Shown in pieces: positions 42,682 through 52,296 of a stretch of DNA of 64,000 nt (position 1 is the stretch's first letter; every line of letters starts with the position of its first letter). Under the pieces are notes generated by a model. It was not told the DNA's origin. It saw only the letters and a list, made by a program, of their open reading frames with translations, and searched no databases. The stretch is taken from positions 1 to 64,000 of the forward strand of contig NZ_LSGP01000001.1 in assembly GCF_001611555.1 (NCBI RefSeq). The letters run 5' to 3'. Made by a program: the position numbers and the translations under genes. Source of the stretch: Anaerosporomusa subterranea (GTDB lineage: Bacteria; Bacillota; Negativicutes; Sporomusales; Acetonemataceae).

Positions 42682-44280
42682 TCAAACTGGTATGATTTGC
42701 TTTTGTTTAATTAACAAATGGTATTGATCTCTCAACTCCGGTACACAGGCGGAATCGTTGCTATAACAGAGCCCCGCTAAAGCGGTTTCCAAGAATATAG
42801 TCAACTGGCGGGCGTAATGTAAAAGACTATTTAATTGCGCAAGCGATTCCCTGCATTTCTTTTCTGTAGAGTTGATCTGGGATGCGACCGGACTGTACGC
42901 CTGCCTGACTCCCGTAACTTCGGCAGTGACGGAGTCTAGCGCAACAAGGTCATCTGGACTGAGTTCTTTGAGTGATGACTTTCCTAACGCGCGCATTGCT
43001 TCTTCCATTTCCAAAACCATCGATTTCAGTACGTTTACTACACTGGTAGCTGCCTGTTCGACATTAAGCTGTGTTTTAGTTGGCGAATTGTAATATAGCA
43101 GAGTAGTCGGCGGTTCCCATGGTAGCACTTTTTCAGTTTGATTGTGTCCAAGAGCAAAAAGGGGAATCGTACCCAGGTAAATGGCATCTGCACCTAAGGC
43201 TAAAGCTTTTAGACACTGACCAGGCGTAAAGTATCCACCTGAAATGATTAAACTCATCCGACTGTTTTTTAAATAGCGTCTTGCACGGATCAACCCGTAT
43301 AAACTGGGTATTCCGAAATCGTCTTGCTTAATTGGAGGGGTTGCATGTGATCCAGCCTCACAGCCATCAATCACTATGGCATCGAAGCCTAACTCTACGG
43401 CAACTGCCAACTCCTCCTCAATGCGATCTGTCGCCATAATCTTCAGGGCAATCGGAATGCCTTTCGCCCTTTGGCGTAATCTCTTCATGAAGGCAGGCCA
43501 GTCTTCAGGTTTGTTTACTCCCGGAGGCGCTGGGAGTCCTACAGCCGGTTCACCGGGAGCTAATTCCCCCAGAATTCGTGCTCTACCTTCGAAATCTATA
43601 GCCTCTATCTTAGCTGGCCCCACGTCTGCGCCTTGTCCTATTTTCACTTCCAACATATCGGCGGCGGCGATTTGCTCGTTCGTTCGCAGGCCCCATTGCC
43701 AGTTGCAGATTTGCAAAATAAACTTTCCCGATTGGCCTGGTTCCTCGGGTAAAAATGGCCCTTCTCCAGAGCAGTTAGCCGTATGCAGGATTTTAGAGGC
43801 CTTAGCTAAAGCCAGCTTAGCCTCCTCGCTAATTCCTAAACCATAGGCCATACCAGCAATCATCAAAGGGATTTTTAGTGTTAATGGTTTAGCAGCACTC
43901 GAACCGAGTGTTACCGACATGTCTATTTTGACGCTTACAGGCAGGGATAACGCAGTCATTTGTGGGGGGGAGAACATGAGATTATCATAGTTAAAGAAAT
44001 GCTTAGGAGATCCTAATGGCCGGGTGATATCCGCTCCAGTTTGTGCCCGTAAACTCATTTCTATCAGATTAATGACCGAAAAACGTTGTAATGATGGCAA
44101 TAATTCCGCAAGATTCTGGTCATACGTATCGGAGAGCAGCGTTGTTGCCACATCATTGGTGATGCGCTTGATGAGATAGCGGAGTAGCGGTTTAGCTAAT
44201 AACACGAATGCTAGCAGCAAGAGAGTCAGGAGAAGAATGGGCTGGAGCAGACCCTGGAAGATCGTTATGATAAATTGCAT
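42682..44280 (-). CDS. FMN-binding glutamate synthase-like protein with membrane anchor
   Basis: 532 aa from ATG 44280 (GAGGACAC upstream); ATG 44319 is an alternative. Two short hydrophobic segments at the N-terminus (about 2-32), then a glutamate-synthase central FMN-barrel domain (about 110-430): LKIPLMIAGMAYGLGISEEA, GQGADVGPAKIE, a loop with AIVIDGCEAGSHATPP, and GGYFTPGQCLKALALGADAI. The [3Fe-4S] cysteine cluster of true GltB (CxxxxxCxxxxC) is not evident, and the glutaminase domain is absent. Such stand-alone proteins have no settled reaction. The C-terminal 100 residues are helical and probably coiled. Lone gene. Confidence 0.85.
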   Translation of the reverse strand: MQFIITIFQGLLQPILLLTLLLLAFVLLAKPLLRYLIKRITNDVATTLLSDTYDQNLAELLPSLQRFSVINLIEMSLRAQTGADITRPLGSPKHFFNYDNLMFSPPQMTALSLPVSVKIDMSVTLGSSAAKPLTLKIPLMIAGMAYGLGISEEAKLALAKASKILHTANCSGEGPFLPEEPGQSGKFILQICNWQWGLRTNEQIAAADMLEVKIGQGADVGPAKIEAIDFEGRARILGELAPGEPAVGLPAPPGVNKPEDWPAFMKRLRQRAKGIPIALKIMATDRIEEELAVAVELGFDAIVIDGCEAGSHATPPIKQDDFGIPSLYGLIRARRYLKNSRMSLIISGGYFTPGQCLKALALGADAIYLGTIPLFALGHNQTEKVLPWEPPTTLLYYNSPTKTQLNVEQAATSVVNVLKSMVLEMEEAMRALGKSSLKELSPDDLVALDSVTAEVTGVRQAYSPVASQINSTEKKCRESLAQLNSLLHYARQLTIFLETALAGLCYSNDSACVPELRDQYHLLIKQKQIIPV

Positions 44281-44457
44281 AGCAGTGTCCTCTATCGATT
44301 TTTTGCTATTAGTATCCAATGTTTTATTTGATTTTAAACCAGCGATTGCTCTTGCTGTCTATACAGGAAATTCTGTCGAGATCTGCGGATTTGTTCGGGA
44401 TTAACCCGGGAGGGCTATAATCAAATAGTTAAAATAAAAGCGATATAGTTAGCATAG

Positions 44458-44494
44458 AACCTTGCATTTTGCTTAGTAATATGCAGGGTTTTTG
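44458..44494 (+). terminator. hairpin before the butyrate operon
   Basis: AACCTTGCAT pairs with ATGCAGGGTT, followed by TTTGC, 55 bases before ptb. It either ends a leader transcript or attenuates ptb-buk. Confidence 0.6.
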
Positions 44495-44548
44495 CATTTC
44501 TGTAAGAATATATTTTGTTAGATAATTCAAAAAATGAGGGGTGCTGTG

Positions 44549-45463
44549 GTGATTAAAAAGTTTGAAGAAATTATCAAGACAGCTCAAGTAAAAGGCCCCA
44601 AAACAATTGCGGTAGCCGTGGCACAAGACTTGGAAGTGCTGCTGGCAGTAAAAAACGCCAAAGAGTTAGGAATCGCTGATGCGATATTAGTCGGCGATAG
44701 CGCGGCGATCCGTCGGATTGCCCAAGAAAATCAACTTGCTATCGAGTCATTCCGGCTTGTCGATGTAAAGGATAACGTCGAAGCCTGCAGAACTGCAGTG
44801 AAGCTTGTTGCCGAGGACGAAGCGCAGGTTGTGATGAAAGGCTTGATCGACACTTCTGTACTGCTCAAGGCTGTGCTAGATAAAGAGTTCGGACTGAGAA
44901 CGGAAAATGTATTATCTCATGTTGCTGTGGCCGATGTCGGCGACTATGACCGACTTTTTTATATCAGTGACGCGGCGATGAATATTGCCCCAGATCTAGC
45001 TGATAAAAAACAAATCATTGAAAATGTCGTGCGTGTTGCCAATGCACTCGGTAACGCTAATCCAAAAGTCGCTTGTGTCTGCGCTGTTGAAAAAGTGAAT
45101 CCGAAAATGCAGGCAACGCTTGATGCCACAGAGTTAGTCAAAATGAACCAAGCTGGCGAATTGACCGGCTGTGTGGTTGCCGGTCCCTTTGCCTTAGATA
45201 ATGCGGTATCGATTGAGGCGGCAAAACATAAAGGGATAACCGATCCGGTGGCAGGCAATGCGGACATCCTGCTGATGCCTTCCATCGAAGCGGGGAATAT
45301 GCTGTATAAATCGATTGTATTCTTTGCCAAAGGGAAGATCGCTGGGATTGTTGTCGGCGCAAAGGCTCCAATTGTTTTGACTTCCAGAGCGGATTCTGAC
45401 ATTGCCAAGCTAAACTCCATCGCAATTGGCATTTTGCTGGCAAGTAAAAATGAGGCGGTATAA
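44549..45463 (+). CDS. ptb: phosphate butyryltransferase
   Basis: 304 aa. GAGGGG at 44536-44541 fits a GTG start at 44549 (7 bases) rather than the ATG at 44534 that lies over it. The phosphate acetyl/butyryltransferase fold is shown by [34 protein letters not shown], and the CoA/phosphate region [10 protein letters not shown] and [20 protein letters not shown]. It interconverts butyryl-CoA and butyryl phosphate. The stop is two bases before buk, so it is the first gene of the ptb-buk operon that makes ATP in butyrate formation, or activates short fatty acids in reverse. Confidence 0.94.
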   Translation: MIKKFEEIIKTAQVKGPKTIAVAVAQDLEVLLAVKNAKELGIADAILVGDSAAIRRIAQENQLAIESFRLVDVKDNVEACRTAVKLVAEDEAQVVMKGLIDTSVLLKAVLDKEFGLRTENVLSHVAVADVGDYDRLFYISDAAMNIAPDLADKKQIIENVVRVANALGNANPKVACVCAVEKVNPKMQATLDATELVKMNQAGELTGCVVAGPFALDNAVSIEAAKHKGITDPVAGNADILLMPSIEAGNMLYKSIVFFAKGKIAGIVVGAKAPIVLTSRADSDIAKLNSIAIGILLASKNEAV

Positions 45464-45465
45464 AT

Positions 45466-46542
45466 ATGAAAGGAATATTTAGAGTATTAGCGATTAATCC
45501 TGGTTCAACCTCAACTAAAATTGCAGTCTTTGACAATGAGCAGCCAGTCTTTGAGCAGGTTGTCCGCTATTCTAATGAGGAATTGGCTCCGTTTGAAACC
45601 GTGATTGATCAATTTGAATTCCGTAAAGAGGGGATTCTACAGCTGCTAAAACAAAATGGTATCGACATTGCCAGTCTGGATGCTGTAGTTGGAAGAGGCG
45701 GACTGTTAAAGCCAATCGAAGGCGGGACCTATGCGGTAAATGATGCTATGATTATAGATATTCGTCTGGCTGAACGCGGCGAGCATGCCTCAGATTTAGG
45801 CGGTGTGATCGCCAAGGAGATCGCTGACAGACTAGATATCTCCGCGTATATCGTCGATCCTGTTGTCGTCGATGAGCTTGCCGATATTGCGAGAATATCC
45901 GGTCTGCCCGGTTATGACAGAGTAAGCATATTTCATGCATTGAATCAGAAGGCTGTTGCCAGAAGAGTCTCAAAGGAACTGGGAAAGCCCTATGATCAAG
46001 CAAATTTAATCATTGCTCATTTGGGCGGCGGTATCAGTGTCGGCGCCCATCAAGGCGGCAGGGTAATTGATGTCAATAATGCTCTAAATGGAGACGGTCC
46101 ATTCTCACCAGAAAGAGCAGGCGGGATGCCTGTAACGCAAATCATTGACCTCTGCTTCTCCGGTAAGTACACAAGTAATGAAGTCCGAAAAATGCTTGTC
46201 GGCAAGGGCGGACTGGTAGCATATTTAGGAACAAACGACGGCAGGGAAGTCTGTAAGAGGATCGATGCCGGTGACGTCAAAGCAAAACTGGTCTATGAAG
46301 CAATGGCCTACCAGGTAGCTAAGGAAATCGGCGCTGCAGCCGCCGTGTTGTATGGCAAGGTTGACGTCATCGTATTAACCGGCGGACTTGCCTATGATAA
46401 GACGTTGGTAGAATGGATTACTGACCGAGTGAAATTTATTGCTGGCGTCAAAGTAGTTCCCGGGGAAGATGAGATGATTGCATTAACCGAGGGCGCGTTA
46501 CGAGTACTTAGAGGCGAGGAAACGGCTAAAGAATACAAGTAA
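45466..46542 (+). CDS. buk: butyrate kinase
   Basis: 358 aa. The acetokinase fold has [15 protein letters not shown] (residues 6-20), [20 protein letters not shown] near 75, [31 protein letters not shown] (phosphate loop) and the C-terminal [18 protein letters not shown]. It transfers the phosphate of butyryl phosphate to ADP. Starts two bases after ptb. Full-length and intact. Branched-chain fatty acid kinases belong to the same family, so isobutyrate or isovalerate could also be substrates. Confidence 0.95.
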   Translation: MKGIFRVLAINPGSTSTKIAVFDNEQPVFEQVVRYSNEELAPFETVIDQFEFRKEGILQLLKQNGIDIASLDAVVGRGGLLKPIEGGTYAVNDAMIIDIRLAERGEHASDLGGVIAKEIADRLDISAYIVDPVVVDELADIARISGLPGYDRVSIFHALNQKAVARRVSKELGKPYDQANLIIAHLGGGISVGAHQGGRVIDVNNALNGDGPFSPERAGGMPVTQIIDLCFSGKYTSNEVRKMLVGKGGLVAYLGTNDGREVCKRIDAGDVKAKLVYEAMAYQVAKEIGAAAAVLYGKVDVIVLTGGLAYDKTLVEWITDRVKFIAGVKVVPGEDEMIALTEGALRVLRGEETAKEYK

Positions 46543-46557
46543 CCATAAACGCCAGCA

Positions 46558-46594
46558 AAGAACTCCTGTTAGATGCGATCTATCAGGAGTTCTT
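46558..46594 (+). terminator. terminator of the ptb-buk operon
   Basis: AAGAACTCCTG pairs with CAGGAGTTCTT around TTAGATGCGATCTAT, itself partly paired. Confidence 0.85.
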
Positions 46595-46614
46595 AAATAA
46601 CAGAATATTTAGTC

Positions 46615-46644
46615 TTGACATATTCTTATTAGGTTGATTATAAT
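46615..46644 (+). promoter_or_regulatory. sigma-A promoter of the LacI/transporter locus
   Basis: TTGACA at 46615-46620, 18-base spacer, TATAAT at 46639-46644. The -10 lies within a palindrome, GTTGATTATAATCAAAC, which could be a further operator. Confidence 0.82.
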
Positions 46645-46690
46645 CAAACCATAAGTAAACTTTTGATAACAGTTACTTTTTTTAGGCACT

Positions 46691-46771
46691 ATGTAAACGT
46701 TTCACTAAAAATAAACTAAAAAAAATTAAAGGAATTGTTATCTTTTTTATGAGAAATATGTAAACGTTTAA
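46691..46771 (+). promoter_or_regulatory. two LacI-type operators (TGTAAACGTTT)
   Basis: ATGTAAACGTTTCAC at 46691-46705 and ATGTAAACGTTTAAT at 46758-46772, about 67 bases apart, centred on the CG typical of LacI-family sites. They lie downstream of the promoter and upstream of the regulator gene, so autoregulation by looping or roadblock is likely. A catabolite-control (cre) reading is possible but less likely. Confidence 0.75.
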
Positions 46772-46816
46772 TTACTTGATTTCATTAGAATACGGGGATT
46801 TTGAGAGGGATTGCGA

Positions 46817-47857
46817 GTGGAAAAACGCTCTTACAGTGAGAGGCAGGGAAAAGTCACCATCCGGGAGGTGGCTGAAAAAGCAGAAACATCGATAGCTACC
46901 GTTTCCTATGTGCTCAATCATGAAGCCAATCGATATTTACGTCCTGAATTGAGAGACCGCGTACTACAAGCTGCCAGTGAACTGGGTTATGTGAAAAACG
47001 CTGCGGCAAGTAGTCTTAAAGGAAAGCGCCGCGGTATTCTAGCCGTGTTAGTGCCGCAGTTTGGCAATATATTTTTTACGCGGATATGTGTCAATGTGGA
47101 GGCAGTAGCCCGTCAGGAGGGATGCATAGTAACTATTTGCAATAGTGACGATGACCCAGCTCAGGAGCGCCTCATTCTGGATCGGCTTGTTGCCCAGCGC
47201 ATTGACGGTTGCATTATTTCACCGGTTTTGTTACAGGCAGAGAATCTGGCATTGCTAGAACGGCATCAGGTGCCATTCGTCATTTTAGAACGCTCATTGG
47301 ATGAGACATATCCTGCGTATGATTTTGTTGGTCATGACAATTTTCAATCCGGTTATTTAGCTACCCAAAGGTTGCTTTCCTCTGGACACAAAAACATCGC
47401 TTTTTTGGGCTGGGATTCGCCAGTCCCCAATGTCTGGGAAAGGTTGGACGGGTATACTACAGCTCTGAGGGAGTACGGACTGTCATTTCGTCCTGAATGG
47501 GTTAAAATGACGGAATTATCAAAACAGGCGGGACGTGATGCGGCGGCACAGTTGCCCTTGACAGATATAACGGCTATTGTGCTAGGACATCATGAGTCAG
47601 CAAATGGAGCATTGCTTCACTTTCAGGATGCAGGATTGCGGTGGCCAGAGCAAATTTCTATCGTTATGATTGGTACTCCTGAATGGAGTGGCATGCTTAG
47701 ACCTCGGTTAACGTGTATCAAACGCCCGGAATCAGAAATGGGGAGCGCGGCGGCAACCTTATTGTTTGAAAAACTGCGTGATCCCAATCATGTGGCAACG
47801 AGACGGATTTTCTCCTGCTCATTGCTGGAAGGAGGTTCAGTGCGCAACATCCTTTAA
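46817..47857 (+). CDS. LacI-family transcriptional regulator
   Basis: 346 aa; GAGAGGGA six bases before GTG 46817. The N-terminal helix-turn-helix is KVTIREVAEKAETSIATVSY with the hinge motif SSLKGKRRG near residue 70; the rest is a periplasmic-binding-like effector domain (LAVLVPQFGNIFFTRICVNV, DGCIISPVLL, FVGHDNFQSGYLATQRLL). It likely binds the two operators upstream and controls the tct genes that follow 78 bases later. The effector is unknown, probably the transported acid or a sugar derivative. Confidence 0.92.
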   Translation: MEKRSYSERQGKVTIREVAEKAETSIATVSYVLNHEANRYLRPELRDRVLQAASELGYVKNAAASSLKGKRRGILAVLVPQFGNIFFTRICVNVEAVARQEGCIVTICNSDDDPAQERLILDRLVAQRIDGCIISPVLLQAENLALLERHQVPFVILERSLDETYPAYDFVGHDNFQSGYLATQRLLSSGHKNIAFLGWDSPVPNVWERLDGYTTALREYGLSFRPEWVKMTELSKQAGRDAAAQLPLTDITAIVLGHHESANGALLHFQDAGLRWPEQISIVMIGTPEWSGMLRPRLTCIKRPESEMGSAAATLLFEKLRDPNHVATRRIFSCSLLEGGSVRNIL

Positions 47858-47935
47858 TACTGTACTAATGATGAAATGCAGAAGGATGTGGAAACTGCGA
47901 TATTTCTTTAGTATTTGTTAGAGGGAGGCCATATT

Positions 47936-49447
47936 TTGTTTGAGAACCTCGTAGTTGGCTTACAAGCTATTGCTTCACCGTCGGTGCAAGTGATGATTTT
48001 GTTAGGAGCTTTGGCAGGTATCTTGGTTTCCTGTCTCCCCGGGCTTGGTCCTACCATGACAGTTGCTCTGTTGATTCCGTTTACTTTTGGTATGTCGCCT
48101 ACCAGTGCGCTGCTGCTTTTATCCGGTGTTTATGTGGGCGCCATGTTTGGCGGGGCTATACCTGCCATTTTATTAGCCACTCCAGGTACACCGGCTGCGG
48201 TGAGCACTACCTTTGACGGTTATCCGATGGCGAAGAAGGGCTATGCCGGTAAAGCGATTACCATTGCCTGTATTGCTTCTGTGGCTGCGGGTTTATTTGG
48301 CACTCTTGTCTTAATGACCATTGCACCGCCATTAGCAGAATTTGCTCTCCGTTTCAGCGCTCCTGAGTATTTCGCGGTTGCGGTGTTTGGTTTGGCTGTA
48401 ATCTCCAGTTTGGCAGAGGGTTCAGTCATGAAGGCGTTTGTGAGTGGCGCTATCGGCCTGCTGTTAGCCATGGTAGGTATGGACCCGATGATGGGCGTGG
48501 ATCGACTGACTTATGACAACACGGATCTGTTGGGCGGAGTGCCATTTCTGGCGGTTATGATTGGAACGGCAGCCTTGGCAGAAGTCTTGTACCAGATTGA
48601 CAGCGACTGTAAAGACGATAAGACAACAGCGATCGCTGTCAATAACATGCGTTTATCTAAAGCCGAGCTTAAGCAAATGGTGAAACCGACAATTATTGGC
48701 AGTGTACTTGGCGTATTTATTGGCATTATGCCTGCTGCCGGCGCAAACATCGCATCATTTATCTCCTGGGCGCAGGCTAAGCTTTGGTCGAAACATCCGG
48801 AAGAGTTTGGAACTGGATCGATAGAAGGATTAGCTGCATCAGAGTCAGGTAACAATTCTGTGGTTGGCGGCGATCTGGTGCCAATGCTTACTCTGGGAAT
48901 TCCTGGTGATCCATGTACTGCCGTTATGATGGGAGCGCTGATTCTACAAGGACTGCGGCCGGGGCCAATGTTGTTTACAGAACATCCGGAAATTGTCTAT
49001 GGGCTATTTCTGGGATTGATCATATCTAATCTGTGGGTGTTGCCGATTGGGCTATTGGGCGCTCCTTTTTTTGCCAAGATGACTACCGTTCCTAAGCACT
49101 ACCTATGGCCGGTAATCCTAGTTTTGTGTATCACTGGCTCGTATGCATCCGAGGGGGGGATCTTTCCCGCCTATGTTGTAGCCTTCTTCGGAGCAGTAGG
49201 CTATCTGATGAAAAAACTAGGCTATCCGATAGCGCCGCTAATTTTAGGGGTACTTCTGGGTCCTATTGCGGAAGAAAATATGCGGCGTGCCTTATTGGGC
49301 TCGCATATGGATTATTCTATTTTTATCACTCGACCGATATCGTTAACCTTGCTAGTGATTGCTGCAATCACGCTGATTTGGCCATGGGTTCAGGACTGGT
49401 ATCAACAGCGGGTTGCTAAAAAAGCTGGCGTGAAAATCGACTGCTAA
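47936..49447 (+). CDS. tctA: tripartite tricarboxylate transporter, large permease TctA
   Basis: TTG start at 47936, with GAGGGAGG seven bases upstream; 503 aa, twelve or so helices. The TctA signature is complete: CLPGLGPTMTVALLIPFTFG at residues 33-52 (two conserved motifs GLGPT and PFTF) with YVGAMFGGAIPAILLATPGT near 72, and GIMPAAGANIASFISWAQAK near 268. It is the main transport subunit for citrate, tricarballylate, glutamate, terephthalate or similar acids, working with TctB and the binding protein TctC that follow. The gene order here is A-C-B rather than the common C-B-A. Confidence 0.94.
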   Translation: MFENLVVGLQAIASPSVQVMILLGALAGILVSCLPGLGPTMTVALLIPFTFGMSPTSALLLLSGVYVGAMFGGAIPAILLATPGTPAAVSTTFDGYPMAKKGYAGKAITIACIASVAAGLFGTLVLMTIAPPLAEFALRFSAPEYFAVAVFGLAVISSLAEGSVMKAFVSGAIGLLLAMVGMDPMMGVDRLTYDNTDLLGGVPFLAVMIGTAALAEVLYQIDSDCKDDKTTAIAVNNMRLSKAELKQMVKPTIIGSVLGVFIGIMPAAGANIASFISWAQAKLWSKHPEEFGTGSIEGLAASESGNNSVVGGDLVPMLTLGIPGDPCTAVMMGALILQGLRPGPMLFTEHPEIVYGLFLGLIISNLWVLPIGLLGAPFFAKMTTVPKHYLWPVILVLCITGSYASEGGIFPAYVVAFFGAVGYLMKKLGYPIAPLILGVLLGPIAEENMRRALLGSHMDYSIFITRPISLTLLVIAAITLIWPWVQDWYQQRVAKKAGVKIDC

Positions 49448-49473
49448 TCAAAAATATTAGGGAGGTAAGAAAA

Positions 49474-50463
49474 GTGAGAAAAACAACATGGATGGCAGGT
49501 CTGATTATTCTGGCGCTGGTTCTCTCTCTAACAGGCTGTGGCGGTGAGAAAAAGGTCGAGGCTCCGAAGTTTCCGACAAAACCAATTTCAATCATTGTGC
49601 CGTATGGCGCTGGCGGTGGTACAGATGCGATTGCGCGCGCTATGGCTAAATCAGCTGAACCCATTTTTGGGCAGCCAGTGACGATTATTAATAAAGTAGG
49701 AGCAAACGGTGCAGTAGGTATGACCGACGGCGTAAATGCGGCGGCTGACGGTTATACGGTGACAGCGGCTGCGATTGAAACTGTGCTGCATCCCATTATG
49801 GGCAATGTAAAATGGAAAGTGGATGACTACAAATCCATTCTCATGACCAATTCAGATCCTATCTCAATTGCAGTCAGAGCTGACAGTCCGTATAAAACAC
49901 TGGCAGAATTGATTGCCGTTGCCAAGCAAAAACCGGAATCATTAAAGCTGGCGACTCTTGCCCCGGGAGCAATTACCCATCTGGCGGGACTGAGCTTCCA
50001 AGAAAAAACTGGCGCTAAATTCACTATTATGCCATTTCCTTCAGGCGGAGCGGCGGCTATTACCGATCTGTTAGGCGGCCATGCCGACGCAGCTTGTATT
50101 ACCGCAGCCGAGATGAGCCAACACGTCAAGGCAGGCAAGATCAGACTGCTGGCTATTTTGGACGGCAATAGAATGAAAGGCTTCCCCAACGTGCCGACAG
50201 CTAAGGAACAAGGATACGACATGGCGTTTAGCGTATGGCGCGGTATGACTGTTCCGGCAAAAACTCCAGATGCAGTGGTGAAAGTTCTCCATGACGGTTT
50301 CAAGAAAGCGATGGAAGATCCCAATTTTATCGCATTTATGGAAAAAGGCGACTTTGGCATCCGTTATGATACCGGCGCTAATTTCCATACGTTCATGAAC
50401 AATGAAACAAAGCTGCTTACTCCGCTGCTTAAACAAGCAGGTTTGATAAAAAAACAACAGTAA
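49474..50463 (+). CDS. tctC: tripartite tricarboxylate transporter binding lipoprotein TctC
   Basis: 329 aa; GTG start after GGGAGGTAAGAAAA. Signal peptide with lipobox LTGC (Cys near residue 23), then the Bug/TctC fold: FPTKPISIIVPYGAGGGTDA (ligand carboxylate site), GANGAVGMTDGVNAAADGYT, and FPSGGAAAITDLLGGHADAA. It captures a carboxylate and hands it to TctAB. The first cysteine anchors it to the inner membrane in this diderm cell. Follows tctA by 26 bases. Confidence 0.94.
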   Translation: MRKTTWMAGLIILALVLSLTGCGGEKKVEAPKFPTKPISIIVPYGAGGGTDAIARAMAKSAEPIFGQPVTIINKVGANGAVGMTDGVNAAADGYTVTAAAIETVLHPIMGNVKWKVDDYKSILMTNSDPISIAVRADSPYKTLAELIAVAKQKPESLKLATLAPGAITHLAGLSFQEKTGAKFTIMPFPSGGAAAITDLLGGHADAACITAAEMSQHVKAGKIRLLAILDGNRMKGFPNVPTAKEQGYDMAFSVWRGMTVPAKTPDAVVKVLHDGFKKAMEDPNFIAFMEKGDFGIRYDTGANFHTFMNNETKLLTPLLKQAGLIKKQQ

Positions 50464-50487
50464 CTCGTTAGCAAGCTGAACATCGAA

Positions 50488-50519
50488 ACTTCAGGTGGGG
50501 ACTCTGCCCCACCTGAAGT
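50488..50519 (+). terminator. hairpin between tctC and tctB
   Basis: ACTTCAGGTGGGG is exactly complementary to CCCCACCTGAAGT around ACTCTG, with no T run. It could reduce tctB expression or protect the tctC message, which is needed in excess. Confidence 0.7.
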
Positions 50520-50592
50520 AATGCCGCCGCGGCGAGAGTCTTAACTCAACGACGGAGATAAAGATATCCACAAGGAAAAGGGGGCAGACAGT

Positions 50593-51033
50593 ATGCCGAT
50601 GCGTACTCTTAATCTGCTATCTGCCGGTATACTTATTGCTTTCGCATGCTTTATTGTCAATGAAGCAAATCATATGCCAATAGAATATGGTGAATTGGGA
50701 CCAGGCTTTTTTCCACGCTTGATCGGCGGTTGTCTGGGTGCGTTTGCTCTCAGTATTTTGGTTATGACTTTCTTTTCTCCAAAAGGATCCGGAGAAAAGG
50801 TAACGTTGCCCAAACCAGCGCTCTTGTATATCTTGGTTGCGACTGCTATTTATTTGTTTTTGTTGCCGCGTCTGGGTTATCTGGTCAGCACGCCGGGATA
50901 TTTGGTGGTAACTGGTTTGCTTATTTCCGGTCAACCTAAAAAGTACTGGAAAGGGGTTACCATCAACGGCATACTTTGTTCGGCAGTTTTATATGCATTA
51001 TTCGCTAACCTGCTGAATGTGCCATTACCCTAA
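50593..51033 (+). CDS. tctB: tripartite tricarboxylate transporter, small permease TctB
   Basis: 146 aa, four hydrophobic helices; ATG preceded by AAGGGGGCAG. The TctB pattern is [20 protein letters not shown] (residues 35-54). It forms the small membrane subunit of the TctABC carrier. It follows tctC by 130 bases that hold a hairpin, and precedes the oxidoreductase by 15 bases. Confidence 0.9.
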   Translation: MPMRTLNLLSAGILIAFACFIVNEANHMPIEYGELGPGFFPRLIGGCLGAFALSILVMTFFSPKGSGEKVTLPKPALLYILVATAIYLFLLPRLGYLVSTPGYLVVTGLLISGQPKKYWKGVTINGILCSAVLYALFANLLNVPLP

Positions 51034-51047
51034 TAAGGAGAGAAAAT

Positions 51048-52217
51048 ATGAAAACAATCAGAGTAGGTATTGTCGGCAGTGGTTTCATCGCAGAATTACA
51101 TATGTATGCGTATCGAAGGGTATATGGTCTAAACATTGAGATCAGCGCTGTTGTTTCCCGTGGAGACCATGTATTGGATTTTGCCAAACGGCATCATATA
51201 CCCACCGTTTATCGCGATTTTCGGGACTTGCTAGCCGACAAGGATATTGATGTAGTGGATATTTGCACTCCGCCTTCGCTTCATGCCGATATGGCAGTAG
51301 AAGCCATGCAGGCTGGAAAACATGTTATCTGTGAAAAACCGTTTACCGGCTATTTTGGACGCCAAGGGGACGCTGTGCCCATCGGTCGCAAGGTGCAGAA
51401 AGGGCTGATGTATGAGCAGGTAATGGCCGAAATGAAAAAAGCTCGCGCGGTAATCCAGGGCAGCGGGCAACTATTCCTATATGCCGAGGACTGGGTGTAC
51501 GCGCCAGCAATTAGTAAAACGGCCGAGATGCTGCGGGCGACCAAGGATAAAGTTCTGTTCATGAAAGCTGAGGAAAGTCATAGCGGTTCACACGCTGAAC
51601 ACGCGGCGAGGTGGGATATGACTGGAGGCGGGGCGCTGATTCGCCAAGGTTGTCATCCGTTGAGTGCGGCTCTTTATCTAAAGCAGGTAGAAGCCAAATC
51701 CCGGGGAGAGAACATTTCGATTGCCAATATTGTTTGTGATGTAGGTAATCTGGGAGATGGGCTGATTGGCGACGAACGCAAGTACATCTTTTCCCACCCA
51801 GTTGACGTAGAGGACTGGGCGATGATGAATCTAACCTTCACCGATGGCACTAAGGCAACGGTATTTGCAGGAGATATGATTTTAGGCGGTGTGCGAAACT
51901 TAGTTGAGACATATACCAATGGTGGCGTACTGTTTGCTAACATCGCCCCCAACAATCATATGGTAACCTACATGACAGATGAGCAGAAGCTGGCAGATGT
52001 GTATATAACGGAAAAGGTCGACCGCAAGACCGGTTGGCAATATGTCTGCCTTCAAGAAGAGTGGACACGTGGCTATATGCAAGAAATTCAGGATTTCATG
52101 GAATGCGTTGCAACCGGCCGCAAACCGCTGTCTGATTTGGATCTGGCACAGAATACGATTCAGGCGATTTACGCAGCCTATTGGTCAGCTGAAGAGGGCC
52201 GTCGAATCAATTTATAA
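51048..52217 (+). CDS. Gfo/Idh/MocA-family NAD(P) oxidoreductase
   Basis: 389 aa; ATG preceded by AAGGAGAG. The Rossmann start is [40 protein letters not shown] + KHVICEKPF is the conserved nucleotide/catalytic EKP motif (near residue 95). There is an insertion after EKP (about 97-130), including [13 protein letters not shown], then the second domain with [19 protein letters not shown]. Family members reduce or oxidise sugar-like or polyol compounds. Being the last gene of the tct operon, it probably starts breakdown of the imported compound, which may therefore be a sugar acid rather than a tricarboxylate. Confidence 0.9.
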   Translation: MKTIRVGIVGSGFIAELHMYAYRRVYGLNIEISAVVSRGDHVLDFAKRHHIPTVYRDFRDLLADKDIDVVDICTPPSLHADMAVEAMQAGKHVICEKPFTGYFGRQGDAVPIGRKVQKGLMYEQVMAEMKKARAVIQGSGQLFLYAEDWVYAPAISKTAEMLRATKDKVLFMKAEESHSGSHAEHAARWDMTGGGALIRQGCHPLSAALYLKQVEAKSRGENISIANIVCDVGNLGDGLIGDERKYIFSHPVDVEDWAMMNLTFTDGTKATVFAGDMILGGVRNLVETYTNGGVLFANIAPNNHMVTYMTDEQKLADVYITEKVDRKTGWQYVCLQEEWTRGYMQEIQDFMECVATGRKPLSDLDLAQNTIQAIYAAYWSAEEGRRINL

Positions 52218-52243
52218 AGTAGGGGTTGATTCCTCAAAACATA

Positions 52244-52286
52244 AAAGAACCCCGAGCGATTGTGTGGGAATCGCTCGGGGTTCTTT
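52244..52286. terminator. bidirectional terminator
   Basis: AAAGAACCCCGAGCGAT pairs with ATCGCTCGGGGTTCTTT (17 bp, perfect) around TGTGTGGGA. It closes the tct operon and the convergent UbiA gene. Confidence 0.92.
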
Positions 52287-52296
52287 ACTGGAGGTG

